Source: Acetobacter oeni
Lineage (GTDB): Bacteria > Pseudomonadota > Alphaproteobacteria > Acetobacterales > Acetobacteraceae
Assembly (NCBI RefSeq): GCF_011516825.1
Contig: NZ_WOTA01000002.1
Coordinates: 124,001-188,000 of the forward strand
Length of the DNA: 64,000 bases
Reading direction: 5' to 3'
The notes beneath the pieces were generated by a model. The model ran no database searches, was not told where the DNA came from, and worked only from the letters and a program-made list of their open reading frames with translations. Below, piece by piece: positions 47,057 to 56,294 of the stretch. The position numbers and the translations under genes are program-made. How positions within the stretch are numbered: position 1 is the first letter of the stretch; each line of letters opens with the position of its first letter.

Positions 47057-48309
47057 GCCAGGTCAAGTCGCTTGATTCATCGTCATTGCTGGATGCACCC
47101 AAGAAAAATTTACCTTATGAACATCAGATTCAGGCTTTTGTATCTGATCCGGTAAGTGAAAATGTTCTGCGCGAAGTTCTCGACGAGTTTCAGTCGGGAA
47201 ATTTTAGTCTGACGTGTCAGACCTGTGCACAGGCGACACAGAGGCTACGTCGGGGTTCTACTCCGCGCATCCTGATTATTGATGTTGCCGGAGAAGACCA
47301 GCCGATAACATGTCTTGTCGATCTCGCTAATATGCTTGAGCCAAACGTAAAAGTTCTGGTTATTGGTGATCGGCAGGATGCCAATTTCTATCGGCAGCTG
47401 ACGCGTGGTCTTGGTGTTGCGGAATATCTTTATAAACCGCTCAATCGTTCAATGGTCGCGCGATTTTTCGGACCGTTTCTGACAGATGGAGATTACGAAC
47501 CGGAAACAACACGTGGGGGGCGTGTTCTCGGTGTTCTCAGTGCGAGAGGCGGTTCAGGCGGGACAACTATTGCAGCAAACCTTGGTTTTTACCTGGGAGA
47601 GGTCGCCCGACGTCACACATTGGTCCTGGATGCAGATCTTTATACGGGTTCCGTATCTGTGCTTCTGGGCACGAAGACAGATGGTGGTCTGCGAACGGCG
47701 TTCGAATCTCCGCAGCGTGTAGATGAATTATTTATTGAACGGAGTGCGCAGCGTGTTGGAGAGCGTTGCGATGTACTGAGCAGTCAGGTCGATCTTTCGG
47801 AGATTGTTTCGGTAGCATCAAATGGACCTGCTCATCTTATTAGTATTGTAAAAAAGAAATATAATTTTATTATTATGGATATACCAAATTATTCTGGAGA
47901 CGTTAGCAAAAGTATAATAGATATTTGTGATCAGAAAGTTGTTATTCTTGATCCAACGCTTCCTGCTCTCCGGGATACTTTGCGAATTATCGCTGCATCC
48001 AGGAGTAACACGCAGGGTGTCAGACCTTTAATTGTGCTGAATAAATTCGGACAGCCTGGCAGTCTGTCGCTATCGGAGGTTACAAATGGTCTGGGACGTC
48101 AGCCGGACGTGGTTGTGCCTTTTTTGCCTAAGATACTCAACGAGGCAGAAATTTCGGGGTATCCGGCTGTCCAGGGCAATAATTCGTTCAAATCCTCTAT
48201 CGAAATACTTGCTCAGGAAGCCGCATCGGTCAGTATGAATGAAAAATCATCCGGTCCTGGTGTCATCAGGCGATTTATGGCGCGTTTTACTGCAAGATTC
48301 GAGAAATGA
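47053..48309 (+). CDS. cpaE: Pilus assembly ATPase CpaE/TadZ
   Basis: A 418-residue ParA/MinD-like protein that places the Tad machine at the pole. The N-terminal third resembles a receiver domain (IQAFVSDPVSENVLREVLDE, PRILIIDVAG). The ATPase part begins VLGVLSARGGSGGTTIAANL. The deviant Walker A here lacks both lysines of the standard KGGxGK motif (R and G instead), as in some TadZ proteins, so ATP hydrolysis may be weak or absent. Later segments (NFIIMDIPNYSGDVSK, IVLNKFGQPG) follow the family. The C-terminal tail RRFMARFTARF reappears in the next ORF. Confidence 0.9.
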   Translation: MSQVKSLDSSSLLDAPKKNLPYEHQIQAFVSDPVSENVLREVLDEFQSGNFSLTCQTCAQATQRLRRGSTPRILIIDVAGEDQPITCLVDLANMLEPNVKVLVIGDRQDANFYRQLTRGLGVAEYLYKPLNRSMVARFFGPFLTDGDYEPETTRGGRVLGVLSARGGSGGTTIAANLGFYLGEVARRHTLVLDADLYTGSVSVLLGTKTDGGLRTAFESPQRVDELFIERSAQRVGERCDVLSSQVDLSEIVSVASNGPAHLISIVKKKYNFIIMDIPNYSGDVSKSIIDICDQKVVILDPTLPALRDTLRIIAASRSNTQGVRPLIVLNKFGQPGSLSLSEVTNGLGRQPDVVVPFLPKILNEAEISGYPAVQGNNSFKSSIEILAQEAASVSMNEKSSGPGVIRRFMARFTARFEK

Positions 48310-48767
48310 CATTTTCTTTTTCTTCTGAAAAAAGAGGCACATTGACAGATGAAGATATTGATATTGTTCAGAATATACGGATCGGTCAAACGTCGGAGGT
48401 TGTGGTAAGATTTGCAGGATTATATGAGTTCTGTATTGAAGTGACGGATCAGAATACTGAAAATATGTTATCATGCAAACGTCTGATGTTTGAACCTGAA
48501 CGTTTAATTAATGGATTTTCGTGTTTCATCAATAAAGTTAAAAATGAAAAAAGCATTCAGTCTTACGGAAGAGAGCCGGTAACCTCAGCTAATGATCCTG
48601 TCAATAAAATACGGGCTTGTGGTCCGGCAAAGGCTCTGCCAGACGACGATATGATAATTGATCTTGAATCTCTCAATTGGAATCAGAAAGTTTTATGCAG
48701 GCAATTTTCTGGTGCTGGTATCGTCAAGAGGCCAATGACACGCTTTATTGAGAGATTCAGAGAATGA
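48306..48767 (+). CDS. Chimeric ORF: CpaF N-terminus-like plus CpaE C-terminus-like
   Basis: This 153-residue ORF lies between cpaE and cpaF and overlaps both by four bases (ATGA). Residues 1-69 align without gaps to CpaF 1-69, with 28 identities by my count (e.g. TLT at 12-14, SE at 30-31, RLM at 59-61). After a 7-residue insertion the match continues (NEK, AND, VN, GP, DDD) to about residue 119. The last ~20 residues (SGAGIVKRPMTRF) match the CpaE tail (SGPGVIRRFMARF). No Walker A is included, so it cannot be an ATPase. It reads like the junction product of a ~458-bp tandem duplication. The frame has stayed open, but function is unknown. Confidence 0.8.
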   Translation: MTFSFSSEKRGTLTDEDIDIVQNIRIGQTSEVVVRFAGLYEFCIEVTDQNTENMLSCKRLMFEPERLINGFSCFINKVKNEKSIQSYGREPVTSANDPVNKIRACGPAKALPDDDMIIDLESLNWNQKVLCRQFSGAGIVKRPMTRFIERFRE

Positions 48768-50110
48768 CAATTCCTCCTTCTTTTGGGAAAAAGGCGACAT
48801 TGACGCAGGTGCCTGTTGATATCATCCGGAACGCACCGGTCACTCAGCCATCAGAGATTGTGGCGCAATCTGCAGAGTTGCATGGACTCTGTCTTGAGAA
48901 GCTTGACCCGGCAGGTATAAGTAAGTTGTCACCTGAGCGGCTAATGCTTGAAATCGAGCGTGTCGTTAACGAAATTGCTAATGAAAAACGTGTTCAGCTT
49001 AATGCAAGAGAGCAGAAGGCTCTCGCGAATGACCTTGTCAATGATATGCTTGGTCTTGGCCCGATACAGCCTCTTCTTGATGATGACCTGATCACTGATA
49101 TTATGGTGAATGGTCCGTATCGTGTGTTTGTTGAAAAAGCCGGAAAACTTGTCGATGCGGATGTAAATTTTCGTGACAGACGTCATCTTATGGCCGTAAG
49201 TCAAAGAATTGCCTCTGCAGTCGGGCGTCGGATTGATGAATCAAGCCCGACTGTTGATGCGCGTCTGAGTGATGGTTCGCGTGTCAATATTGTTTTTCCG
49301 CCTCTTGCACTTGACGGACCTTATGTTTCGATCAGAAAATTTGCAAAACGCAAAATAGATTTCAAGAAATTGGTCGAAAATGGAAGCTGTTCTGTTCAGA
49401 TTGCCCGAATTCTTGAAATAGCTTCTCGTATAAGGCTGAATGTCATTATTTCCGGTGGAACAGGCTCGGGTAAAACGACACTCATGAACGCTATGTCTCG
49501 TCTGATTGACCCGGGTGAGCGTGTTATAACTGTTGAAGATGCCGCAGAACTTCAGTTTCAGCAACCTCATGTTGTTCGTCTTGAAACGCGGCCGCCTTCT
49601 ATTGAAGGGACGGGGGAAATAACGCAGCGTGATCTTGTCAAAAATGCTCTCAGAATGCGACCCGACAGAATTATTATCGGTGAGGTTCGTGGTGCAGAGG
49701 CGTTTGATATGCTGCAGGCAATGAATACCGGTCACGATGGAAGTATGTCCACGATTCACGCAAACTCCACAAGAGATGCGATTACCAGGATAGAAAATAT
49801 GGTGCAGATGGGAAATCTTGGTTTGCCGACATCATCAATCAGGACGCAGATTGTTGGCGCTGTAGATCTCATTGTGCAGATTGAGCGCCAGCGTGACGGC
49901 GTCCGACGGATTGTTCAGGTCACGGATGTTGCCGGACTTGAAGGGGATGTGGTGACACTGAATGATATTATGACTTTCAGTATTGATGGCGAAAGTCACG
50001 ATGGAAAAATTGTCGGACATTATAATGTCTCTCGTTCGCGTCCAAGTTTTCACAGCACTTTAACTTATTTTCAGCTTGATAAAGTCTGGGTAAATGCTCT
50101 TGAAGGTTAA
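48764..50110 (+). CDS. cpaF: Tad secretion ATPase CpaF/TadA
   Basis: The hexameric motor that powers Flp pilus assembly, 448 residues. The N-terminal domain ([40 protein letters not shown]) is followed by the ATPase core: Walker [10 protein letters not shown] at 231-239, Asp box [11 protein letters not shown], Walker [21 protein letters not shown] and His box [12 protein letters not shown]. All motifs look intact. It starts with an ATGA overlap with the chimeric ORF, so both are probably translated in series. Confidence 0.95.
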   Translation: MTIPPSFGKKATLTQVPVDIIRNAPVTQPSEIVAQSAELHGLCLEKLDPAGISKLSPERLMLEIERVVNEIANEKRVQLNAREQKALANDLVNDMLGLGPIQPLLDDDLITDIMVNGPYRVFVEKAGKLVDADVNFRDRRHLMAVSQRIASAVGRRIDESSPTVDARLSDGSRVNIVFPPLALDGPYVSIRKFAKRKIDFKKLVENGSCSVQIARILEIASRIRLNVIISGGTGSGKTTLMNAMSRLIDPGERVITVEDAAELQFQQPHVVRLETRPPSIEGTGEITQRDLVKNALRMRPDRIIIGEVRGAEAFDMLQAMNTGHDGSMSTIHANSTRDAITRIENMVQMGNLGLPTSSIRTQIVGAVDLIVQIERQRDGVRRIVQVTDVAGLEGDVVTLNDIMTFSIDGESHDGKIVGHYNVSRSRPSFHSTLTYFQLDKVWVNALEG

Positions 50111-50118
50111 GCGCAGAT

Positions 50119-51078
50119 ATGTTTGGTTTATTCGGCGTGGAGTGTGCTTTAATATTAATTGCGTTGTGTAATATTTTAGCTTTTAGTGCATTTAAAAAAG
50201 AGAAAAATTATAATAGACTCAGAAGTGAACGTATTAGTCAGGTGACGATAAGCGATCGGGTAATGATTGTTGAAGCTCCATTAAATATTTATTCAAAAAA
50301 GAAAAAAACTAGTATTTATTATTCTTTATTGAATAATATTCTTGGTGTCGACGTTAATAGTAGTTTATATAAAAGCACGTATGTTATCAAAATTTCTTCT
50401 ATAATTGTTTTTATAATAACTATTATTTCTTTTATCTTGGGGTATTTTCTTGACAGGGTCGCCGTAGAGTCTAGTCCGCTCGTGGATATCGCAATAATAA
50501 GAATATATTTTCTGAGGATTCATGGAAAATATAATGCAAAACTTATTGAACAGCTACCTGAAGCTGTATTTATGATGTCACGTTGCCTGAAGGTAGGTGT
50601 TTCTCTTTCAAGAACCCTCGAAATTGTTTCGCAGCAGGCACCTGAGCCGACAAAAAATTTGTTTGAAGATGTTGTCCACAAGGTTGCAGTTGGAAAAGAA
50701 CTGGGTGAAGCGCTGGAAGATCTGGCTGGTAATGGTGGGATTAAAGAATACAGGTTTTTTTCAATAATCGTGCGGCTTCAAAGCAGAACCGGTGGTGGAC
50801 TCGCGGAGATCCTTGAGAGTTTTGCGTCGACAATCAGAAAGCGTACACAAGCGAAAAAAAAGGCGATAGCTTTGGCATCCGAGGCCAGAACAAGCTGTTA
50901 CGTGCTTGCTGGATTGCCATTATTTATGGCAGGGCTTATGTCATTTATGAACCCAAAATATATAGCGGTATTATATACAACCCCGTCCGGCATTAAGATG
51001 TTATATGCTGCTATAATTTTGTTTGTTATGGGTATTTCATCGATGATTTTTATAACTAAATTCACATTGAGGTCATGA
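50119..51078 (+). CDS. tadB: Tad inner-membrane platform protein TadB
   Basis: A 319-residue membrane protein with the T2SF domain (EQLPEAVFMMSRCLKVGVSL, FEDVVHKVAVGKELGEALED, GGLAEILESFASTIRKR) and helices at the N-terminus, around 95-115 (IVFIITIISFILGYF) and at the C-terminus. It forms the inner-membrane platform of the Tad machine with TadC. The coding sequence is strikingly A+T-rich, using many AAA, AAT and ATA codons, unlike the rest of the window. Starts at ATG 50119, nine bases after cpaF. Confidence 0.92.
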   Translation: MFGLFGVECALILIALCNILAFSAFKKEKNYNRLRSERISQVTISDRVMIVEAPLNIYSKKKKTSIYYSLLNNILGVDVNSSLYKSTYVIKISSIIVFIITIISFILGYFLDRVAVESSPLVDIAIIRIYFLRIHGKYNAKLIEQLPEAVFMMSRCLKVGVSLSRTLEIVSQQAPEPTKNLFEDVVHKVAVGKELGEALEDLAGNGGIKEYRFFSIIVRLQSRTGGGLAEILESFASTIRKRTQAKKKAIALASEARTSCYVLAGLPLFMAGLMSFMNPKYIAVLYTTPSGIKMLYAAIILFVMGISSMIFITKFTLRS

Positions 51079-51079
51079 A

Positions 51080-51997
51080 TTGTTTATTTATGTGGCTTTG
51101 ATTCTGATTATTTTATCTTGTGTTGTCCTGGTGTGGGAATTTGACCGATATCTGACCGAATTGCGTATTCGTCAGATTCGTCTTTCGAAAATTTGTAGCC
51201 AGAATAATTATCGATCAGGAGATGCGGAGTTACAAAAAACTTTATTTTCCAGAATATTTTCTAAGATCAGATCAGAACTTAGTCGTTCAAAAGTTCTTCA
51301 GAATGCCATAAACACCAGTGCATTAAAAAACGGGAATCTGAAATATATTGGGGTCGATGCAGAAACCTTCATTCTTATGAAGATTATGCTCTGTATATTG
51401 GCAGCCGGAGCAGGCTATTTCTATGCTTGCATGGCGAACCGTCAGGGTCTGTCGATGTTGCTGGAAACAGGCATCCCGGGTGTCTTCGGACTTCTCGCTC
51501 CTGATTTTGTAATGAAACAGAGAGCCAACATGCATTTACGCCGTGTTGACGCGGGAATGGCAGATGCTCTCGATTTGTTTCTTGTCTGTGCCGAAGCGGG
51601 ACTTGGTATGGAAACGAGTATGGAGCGCGTTGCTGCTGAAATGGTAACCCTTAACCGGGATGTTGCTTACGAATTCAGAAAAACAGTTGATGAACTAAGG
51701 GTTAATTCTGATCGATATAAGGTTATAGAAGACCTGGGGAAACGGACTGGTGTCGAGGGATTGCTTCGCCTGAGCGCAGCATTGGCGCAGACGCTTGAAA
51801 CAGGTGCATCGCTGGGCGCTGTGCTTCGTGTACTTGTTGCTGAAATCCGTGAAGATACACTGATAAAATTTGAGTCGAAAGCCGCGAAACTTTCAGTTTT
51901 TTTAACATTTCCGATGATAATATTCCTGCTGCCCTGTATGTTTATTGTTATAGCGGGTCCGGCAATTATCAATGTTATTGCTGCTCTTTCAAGGTAA
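51080..51997 (+). CDS. tadC: Tad inner-membrane platform protein TadC
   Basis: A 305-residue partner of TadB with a T2SF domain (RRVDAGMADALDLFLVCAEA, GLGMETSMERVAAEMVTLNR, GLLRLSAALAQTLETGASLG) and membrane helices at the N-terminus, near residue 100 and at the C-terminus (LTFPMIIFLLPCMFIVIAG). The start appears to be TTG at 51080, one base after the tadB stop; no closer ATG keeps the frame. Confidence 0.92.
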   Translation: MFIYVALILIILSCVVLVWEFDRYLTELRIRQIRLSKICSQNNYRSGDAELQKTLFSRIFSKIRSELSRSKVLQNAINTSALKNGNLKYIGVDAETFILMKIMLCILAAGAGYFYACMANRQGLSMLLETGIPGVFGLLAPDFVMKQRANMHLRRVDAGMADALDLFLVCAEAGLGMETSMERVAAEMVTLNRDVAYEFRKTVDELRVNSDRYKVIEDLGKRTGVEGLLRLSAALAQTLETGASLGAVLRVLVAEIREDTLIKFESKAAKLSVFLTFPMIIFLLPCMFIVIAGPAIINVIAALSR

Positions 51998-52003
51998 TTT
52001 TAA

Positions 52004-52771
52004 ATGAATTTAAAGAAATGGTTAGTGGAAAGTAGCGGAAAATATCGGGTTTCCATACTCCTTCTGCTTTCAGTGCTTTGTTCATGTGCGGGATCAATCA
52101 GTAATAAGGCGCTGGAAAAAAAACTGGCAGTTTATGATATAGAGATAGAAAATGGTGAATCTGCCAGAATTATTTCAGGCCTTAACCAGTTGAATTACGA
52201 AAACCCGGAAAATCCTGAAATTCTTTTAAGGCTGGCAAATCTTAATGCCTCATTGGGAAGAAATAATGCCGCCGTACAGCTTTATAAAAAATGTCTGGCT
52301 CGTGCTCCGGATATGCAGCCGGCATGGCGGGGGCTTGTAAAGCTATATCTTAAAGCAGAGCCTAAAGAAGCTCTCTACCTTCTGGAGAAAATGAAAACAC
52401 TGTATCCCGCAGATGCGGAGATACTGAATGATTATGGCGTGGCACTGGATCTCAACGGAAGATATCTGGATGCTCAGAACGCTTATGCAAGCGCCATCAA
52501 TCTTGACCCGACGCTGGTTTCAGCTGAAGTGAATCTTGGGCTGTCGATGGCTCTGGCCGGACAGAAGGAGAAAGGGCTGGCGCTGATCAGACCCTATGCG
52601 CAGGCAGCGGATGCTACGCCACGCACAAGAGAAAATTATGCTGTTGTGCTGATCGCGAACGGTCGGATTGACGATGCACGGAATGTTCTGGCTGATTATA
52701 TGAGTCCTGCCGCTGTGCCGGGCATGCTGGAAAAGCTGTCACAATTTCTGAAAGTGCATGGTGCGGTCTGA
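52004..52771 (+). CDS. tadD: TadD-like TPR lipoprotein
   Basis: A 255-residue protein with a lipoprotein signal (ILLLLSVLCSCAG, Cys near residue 28) and several tetratricopeptide repeats (NPEILLRLANLNASLGRNNA, AEILNDYGVALDLNGRYLDA, SAEVNLGLSMALAGQKEKGL). TadD acts at the outer membrane as a pilotin for the secretin. It is the last gene of the operon, six bases after tadC, and is followed by a terminator-like hairpin at 52916. Confidence 0.9.
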   Translation: MNLKKWLVESSGKYRVSILLLLSVLCSCAGSISNKALEKKLAVYDIEIENGESARIISGLNQLNYENPENPEILLRLANLNASLGRNNAAVQLYKKCLARAPDMQPAWRGLVKLYLKAEPKEALYLLEKMKTLYPADAEILNDYGVALDLNGRYLDAQNAYASAINLDPTLVSAEVNLGLSMALAGQKEKGLALIRPYAQAADATPRTRENYAVVLIANGRIDDARNVLADYMSPAAVPGMLEKLSQFLKVHGAV

Positions 52772-52915
52772 TAACGCCCGGATAACAGCGCTGCATGTGG
52801 AGTCGAACCGGAATGTTTGACAGAAGCTTCAGATGAGACTTTTTCAGTACAATTAGCAAAAACCCTCACACGAGAAGGCTCTCCCCGATCTGCTAATTTA
52901 CAAACAGATTTCCAG

Positions 52916-52940
52916 AAGCCACCGGCCTCCGGTGGCTTTC
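52916..52940 (+). terminator. Intrinsic terminator at the end of the Tad operon
   Basis: A 10-bp stem AGCCACCGG / CCGGTGGCT with flanking A/T pairs and a 3-base CCT loop, followed by TTTC, 145 bases after the tadD stop. The T-tract is short. Confidence 0.65.
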
Positions 52941-53007
52941 AGGATAAAGCCCTGAGAAAAACAGCTATACTTAACGCGAACAGAACTTTCTGTTTTCCAC
53001 AAAATGT

Positions 53008-53042
53008 CTGAAGAGCCTCCGCGCAGCGGGAACACTCTTCAG
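53008..53042 (-). terminator. Possible terminator of the small DUF6582-like gene
   Basis: An 8-bp inverted repeat CTGAAGAG / CTCTTCAG with a GC-rich loop that can fold further (CCGCGCAGCGG), immediately 3' of the minus-strand gene at 53060. On the minus strand the T-run is weak. Confidence 0.45.
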
Positions 53043-53059
53043 GCACTGGGTAGACAGCT

Positions 53060-53263
53060 CTACTCCTCGCCGAGAACGGCCTTCGCCTTGCGGACGATTG
53101 TTTCATACTCATGGTCGCTCAGTTCGCCACGATGATGAAACTCGCTCGCCCGAGCTAATGCATCCCGGGCGTGAGAGGCATCGGGGATGGGATAGCGGCG
53201 ACCGGGTAGCGCGAAAGCGTCATCAGGCAATGCGTCCCGCTCGGCAGTTGTCAGTTTCGACAT
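53060..53263 (-). CDS. Small conserved protein, DUF6582-like
   Basis: A 67-residue cytoplasmic protein with the pattern KLTTAERDALPDDAFALPGR, RRYPIPDASHARDALARASE and GELSDHEYETIVRKAKAVLG. This LP..AFALP.RRYPI..A.HARDA arrangement is seen in small proteins of unknown function, often in phage or stress contexts. The start at 53263 has AAGGAAA upstream. A longer in-frame start at 53299 is less likely. Confidence 0.75.
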   Translation of the reverse strand: MSKLTTAERDALPDDAFALPGRRYPIPDASHARDALARASEFHHRGELSDHEYETIVRKAKAVLGEE

Positions 53264-53342
53264 GGTGCGCGTTTCCTTTCCATGTGGCGGGATGCACAAA
53301 ACCGCTCCTTAAAGCCGGTCAGATTTATCCCGGAAGGAGAGC

Positions 53343-54809
53343 TTACGCTCTTGATGAAAGTTCGGCATCCTCGATTTCGTCGAGTTCAGCCATGGCAGCA
53401 TCCGCGCTGACGGTGGGCACATTTGCCGCCGGTATAAAATGCGACGTGTCGATTTCGTCTTCCGGCCTCTGGTGGGCGGCAAGGCGGCTCACCACGCGAA
53501 ACGCGGTGAAGATTGCGACTGCGCCGAACATCACACTGCCCAGAGCCTGCCCGATCTGTACGCCCTGAGCACCAAATCGCGCACCATAGGCCACGAAAGG
53601 AATTGTTCCCAGGGTGGCCCTGCCCCAGTTGAACAGCGTCGAATAGAGCGGGTGTCCGAGATTATTGAATACGGTGTTGGCGACGAACAGCATACCGATG
53701 AAGAGATAGCCGGAGACTGTCCAGGAGCAGAACAGATGGATCAGCAACGCACCGTCGCCGTGAGCGTGGAAGCCGGCGACAAGCAGATTCTGGTTCAGGG
53801 CGAGCAAAATCCAGGTCAGAACAACACACAACCCCACCAGTTGCAGGGATGAGCCGAGGACTTCACGGACGCGATGCATCTGTCTGGCGCCGACATTCTG
53901 TGAAATGATCGGTCCGACCGCGCCTGTCAGCGCAAAGACGAAGGAAAAGGCAACCACGACAATGCGATCCACGGATGTCTGTCCGCCGACCGCATCCAGG
54001 CCGAATCGGGCCATGTGTTCCGTTACGTAGGCGCCGCCGACCGGGGTGGCCAGGTTGGTCATGATCGCCGGAAGCGCAATGGCGCCCACGCGCCGCGTAT
54101 CGCGCGGAACAGCCGCGAACCGGGGCCATTCCAGCATGCCGTGCGACAATGCGCCGCGGACGCCGAGGATCAGAACGGCGGTGCGCGACAGGACGGAGCT
54201 GATGGCGGCTCCGGTCAGTCCTTCGTGCAGCCCGAGAATCAGGATCGGGTCCAGAAAGGCGGTCAGCAGAGCCGCTGCAAGCGTGACGTTCATGGAGCGT
54301 TTTGCGTCCCCTACCGCGCGCAGAAGCGCGGCACTGGCCATGCCCGTCGCCATGGTCGGGAAGAAAGGAGACACGATGTGCAGATAGGTTACGGCTTCGG
54401 TCAGGGCGTCGCCGGAAGCGCCGAGGAGCCGGAGGATCGGGTCTGCGAGGATTGCGGTCAGAAAGCCGAGAGCGAGGCTGATGATGAAAGTCGTGAAGAG
54501 AAAGGATGAGGCGATGCGCCGCGCGTCATCGAAGCGGTTGCAGCCGATCTCCCGACCGACTGATGCTCCGAGCCCGATGGTCATTCCGATCGAGACCGCG
54601 ATCTGGATACCACCGACGGCTCCTGCAAACCCGATAGCGGCCGTCAGCGCAGGGTTTCCGAGGTGAGCAATATAGATCATGTTCAGCATATCGACAGCGA
54701 ACACAGCCATCAGACCGATGGTTCCTGTGCCGGCCATGACGAGAACATGTCGCATGATACTGCCGGTCACGAAGCAGGCTCCGCGCGCCGCCGCTGGTTT
54801 TCCGCTCAT
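53343..54809 (-). CDS. MATE-family multidrug/toxin exporter
   Basis: An inner-membrane drug/cation antiporter of 488 residues with about twelve hydrophobic segments. Family-like stretches are HVLVMAGTGTIGLMAVFAVD, AVSIGMTIGLGASVGREIGC in the first half and ALTGAVGPIISQNVGARQMH in the second, the two halves being related. The C-terminal ~40 residues are a polar, acidic tail (AELDEIEDAEL). Substrate not predictable. No regulator is adjacent. Confidence 0.92.
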   Translation of the reverse strand: MSGKPAAARGACFVTGSIMRHVLVMAGTGTIGLMAVFAVDMLNMIYIAHLGNPALTAAIGFAGAVGGIQIAVSIGMTIGLGASVGREIGCNRFDDARRIASSFLFTTFIISLALGFLTAILADPILRLLGASGDALTEAVTYLHIVSPFFPTMATGMASAALLRAVGDAKRSMNVTLAAALLTAFLDPILILGLHEGLTGAAISSVLSRTAVLILGVRGALSHGMLEWPRFAAVPRDTRRVGAIALPAIMTNLATPVGGAYVTEHMARFGLDAVGGQTSVDRIVVVAFSFVFALTGAVGPIISQNVGARQMHRVREVLGSSLQLVGLCVVLTWILLALNQNLLVAGFHAHGDGALLIHLFCSWTVSGYLFIGMLFVANTVFNNLGHPLYSTLFNWGRATLGTIPFVAYGARFGAQGVQIGQALGSVMFGAVAIFTAFRVVSRLAAHQRPEDEIDTSHFIPAANVPTVSADAAMAELDEIEDAELSSRA

Positions 54810-55221
54810 TCCACCCTGTCCGCCCGTATGCTCTCCGGGGCAGTTTCTTTCTGCTCTTTAGCAGTAACATGATCCGCTTTCGACGCGAATGCCGTAAAAT
54901 CCGGGGACTGTCTGATGGCGGGGCGCCGGCCGAAGGCATGTGTGACCGGGTCTGAGACTCACATATGCCCGTGCCGGGGGCCAGGAGGGTAAAAGATGGT
55001 CATTTGCGCCCGGATTAAGGTGTGCGTTAGCTTGTTTTCAGGCTCCACGACCCCGATGAAGATGTTTGTGCGAGATCGGTCATGACTGTGCAGCAGGATG
55101 CGGTATCGACCCGGCATGGCTGTGAGATCGCAGAAGGCAGATTGTTCGATGTCTGCCGGGAATACGTGCTAACGGGGAATCCGGTGGCGGAGAATCAGTC
55201 TCCGGCACGGGGTACCATATT
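54810..55221. other. Intergenic region upstream of the MATE gene
   Basis: No gene is supported; short open frames here lack resemblance to anything I know. It should include the MATE promoter on the minus strand. Confidence 0.4.
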
Positions 55222-55422
55222 GTGAAAAAACCTGCCCGGTTTGTCATTGGTCTTGGCGTCCCCCTGGTGGCGGTGATGGGGATGATTCCGTTCGTAAGTT
55301 GCTTTGGTAAAACTTTACTGGGTGTTCCAACCATTATTGTGGCCACCGGAAGTCTGTTCTTTATTGCCAGTGCCAGCATGGCGGCGTGCTGGGTGCTGTT
55401 CGACCGTGCTGAGGTTTCCTGA
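55222..55422 (+). CDS. Small two-helix membrane protein (possibly DUF3311-like)
   Basis: A 66-residue ORF beginning with GTG at 55222. It has two hydrophobic helices (FVIGLGVPLVAVMGMIPFV and IIVATGSLFFIASASMAACW), a short loop with TLLGVP, and a polar C-terminus (LFDRAEVS). The IPF...F..TLLGVP pattern is loosely like DUF3311 proteins. No partner transporter is next to it. Coding status is moderately supported only. Confidence 0.5.
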   Translation: MKKPARFVIGLGVPLVAVMGMIPFVSCFGKTLLGVPTIIVATGSLFFIASASMAACWVLFDRAEVS

Positions 55423-55528
55423 TCCGGTCCTGCCTGATCTGATTGCTGTCATAGCCCCACCCAAAGACTCCCAAAACCAGCCCCCGGGCAGCATCGGAGC
55501 CAGCCTCCGACACCACTCCCGCCGCAGA

Positions 55529-56170
55529 TCACCCCCCGATATCAGCTCCCGGAGCCCCGGTAAGATCGACGATCCATCGGGCGACAGCTTCACCGAGGAG
55601 CTTATAGCCGAAGTCCTGCATATGCAGATCATCGGGAGACAGGTCCTCACGGGTGATGCTGTACTCAGCACACCAGGATTTCATGTGACGATAACGGTCG
55701 AAAAAAGGAATCCCCATTTCGATGGCAAGCGCAGGCGTCGCATCGCGAAAAGGAGGAAAGGCCGGGCAGTCCTCCATCATTTTGCACCACTGGGGGCCGA
55801 TCATGGCCAGATCGCTGCCGTTGCGGCGAAGGGCGCCGAGATCGTCACGGGTGGTGTCGATGAAGTATGAGACGGGAACATCCTGCCAGGCATCGTTGGT
55901 GCCGCCCTGCCAGATAACAAGATCGGCCTTATCGTCGAGCACCTGCCGGAGACGGTCGTGCATTTCGCGGGCGCCGTTGCCACCGATGCCGCGATTGATG
56001 ACGGTAAGACCGCCGGGCGCATAAGGCGCGAAAGTGCGCTCGAAGACGGGCGCGAAACCGTGTTCGGGCGTGCTGGCGCCGACGCCTTCGGTGGTGGAAG
56101 AGCCAAAGAGACAGATGCGAACAGGCTCACCGGCGGAGAGCAGGCGGGTGAGATGCGGGAAGTGAGTCAT
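55529..56170 (-). CDS. SGNH/GDSL-family esterase
   Basis: A 213-residue hydrolase with the SGNH blocks: ICLFGSSTTEGVGAS (block I, Ser nucleophile in GSS rather than GDS), GIGGNGAREM (Gly of block II), IWQGGTNDAW (Asn of block III) and DDLHMQDFGY (Asp/His of block V). It lacks a signal peptide, so it appears cytoplasmic. It probably hydrolyses small esters, perhaps acetyl groups on sugars. The start at 56170 has AAGGAG upstream. An in-frame extension to 56407 would run through the palindromic repeat and opgC. Confidence 0.87.
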   Translation of the reverse strand: MTHFPHLTRLLSAGEPVRICLFGSSTTEGVGASTPEHGFAPVFERTFAPYAPGGLTVINRGIGGNGAREMHDRLRQVLDDKADLVIWQGGTNDAWQDVPVSYFIDTTRDDLGALRRNGSDLAMIGPQWCKMMEDCPAFPPFRDATPALAIEMGIPFFDRYRHMKSWCAEYSITREDLSPDDLHMQDFGYKLLGEAVARWIVDLTGAPGADIGG

Positions 56171-56203
56171 GCGCAGGGGCTCCTTTTCGGGTGGGGTTGT
56201 GTC

Positions 56204-56260
56204 GGCAGGGCGCTGCCCCGCGCCCCGCAAAGGGATGCGATCCCTCTGATCCCGGTCTGA
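56204..56260. repeat. Dispersed palindromic repeat, copy 8
   Basis: AGGGCGCTGCCCC then AAAGGGATGCGATCCCTCTGATCCCGG. It matches the second half of copy 6 (21588-21645), so this arm variant occurs at least twice. Confidence 0.7.
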
Positions 56261-56294
56261 TGAATGAAAACTGTTCCCATAGGCCGGAGCGACA

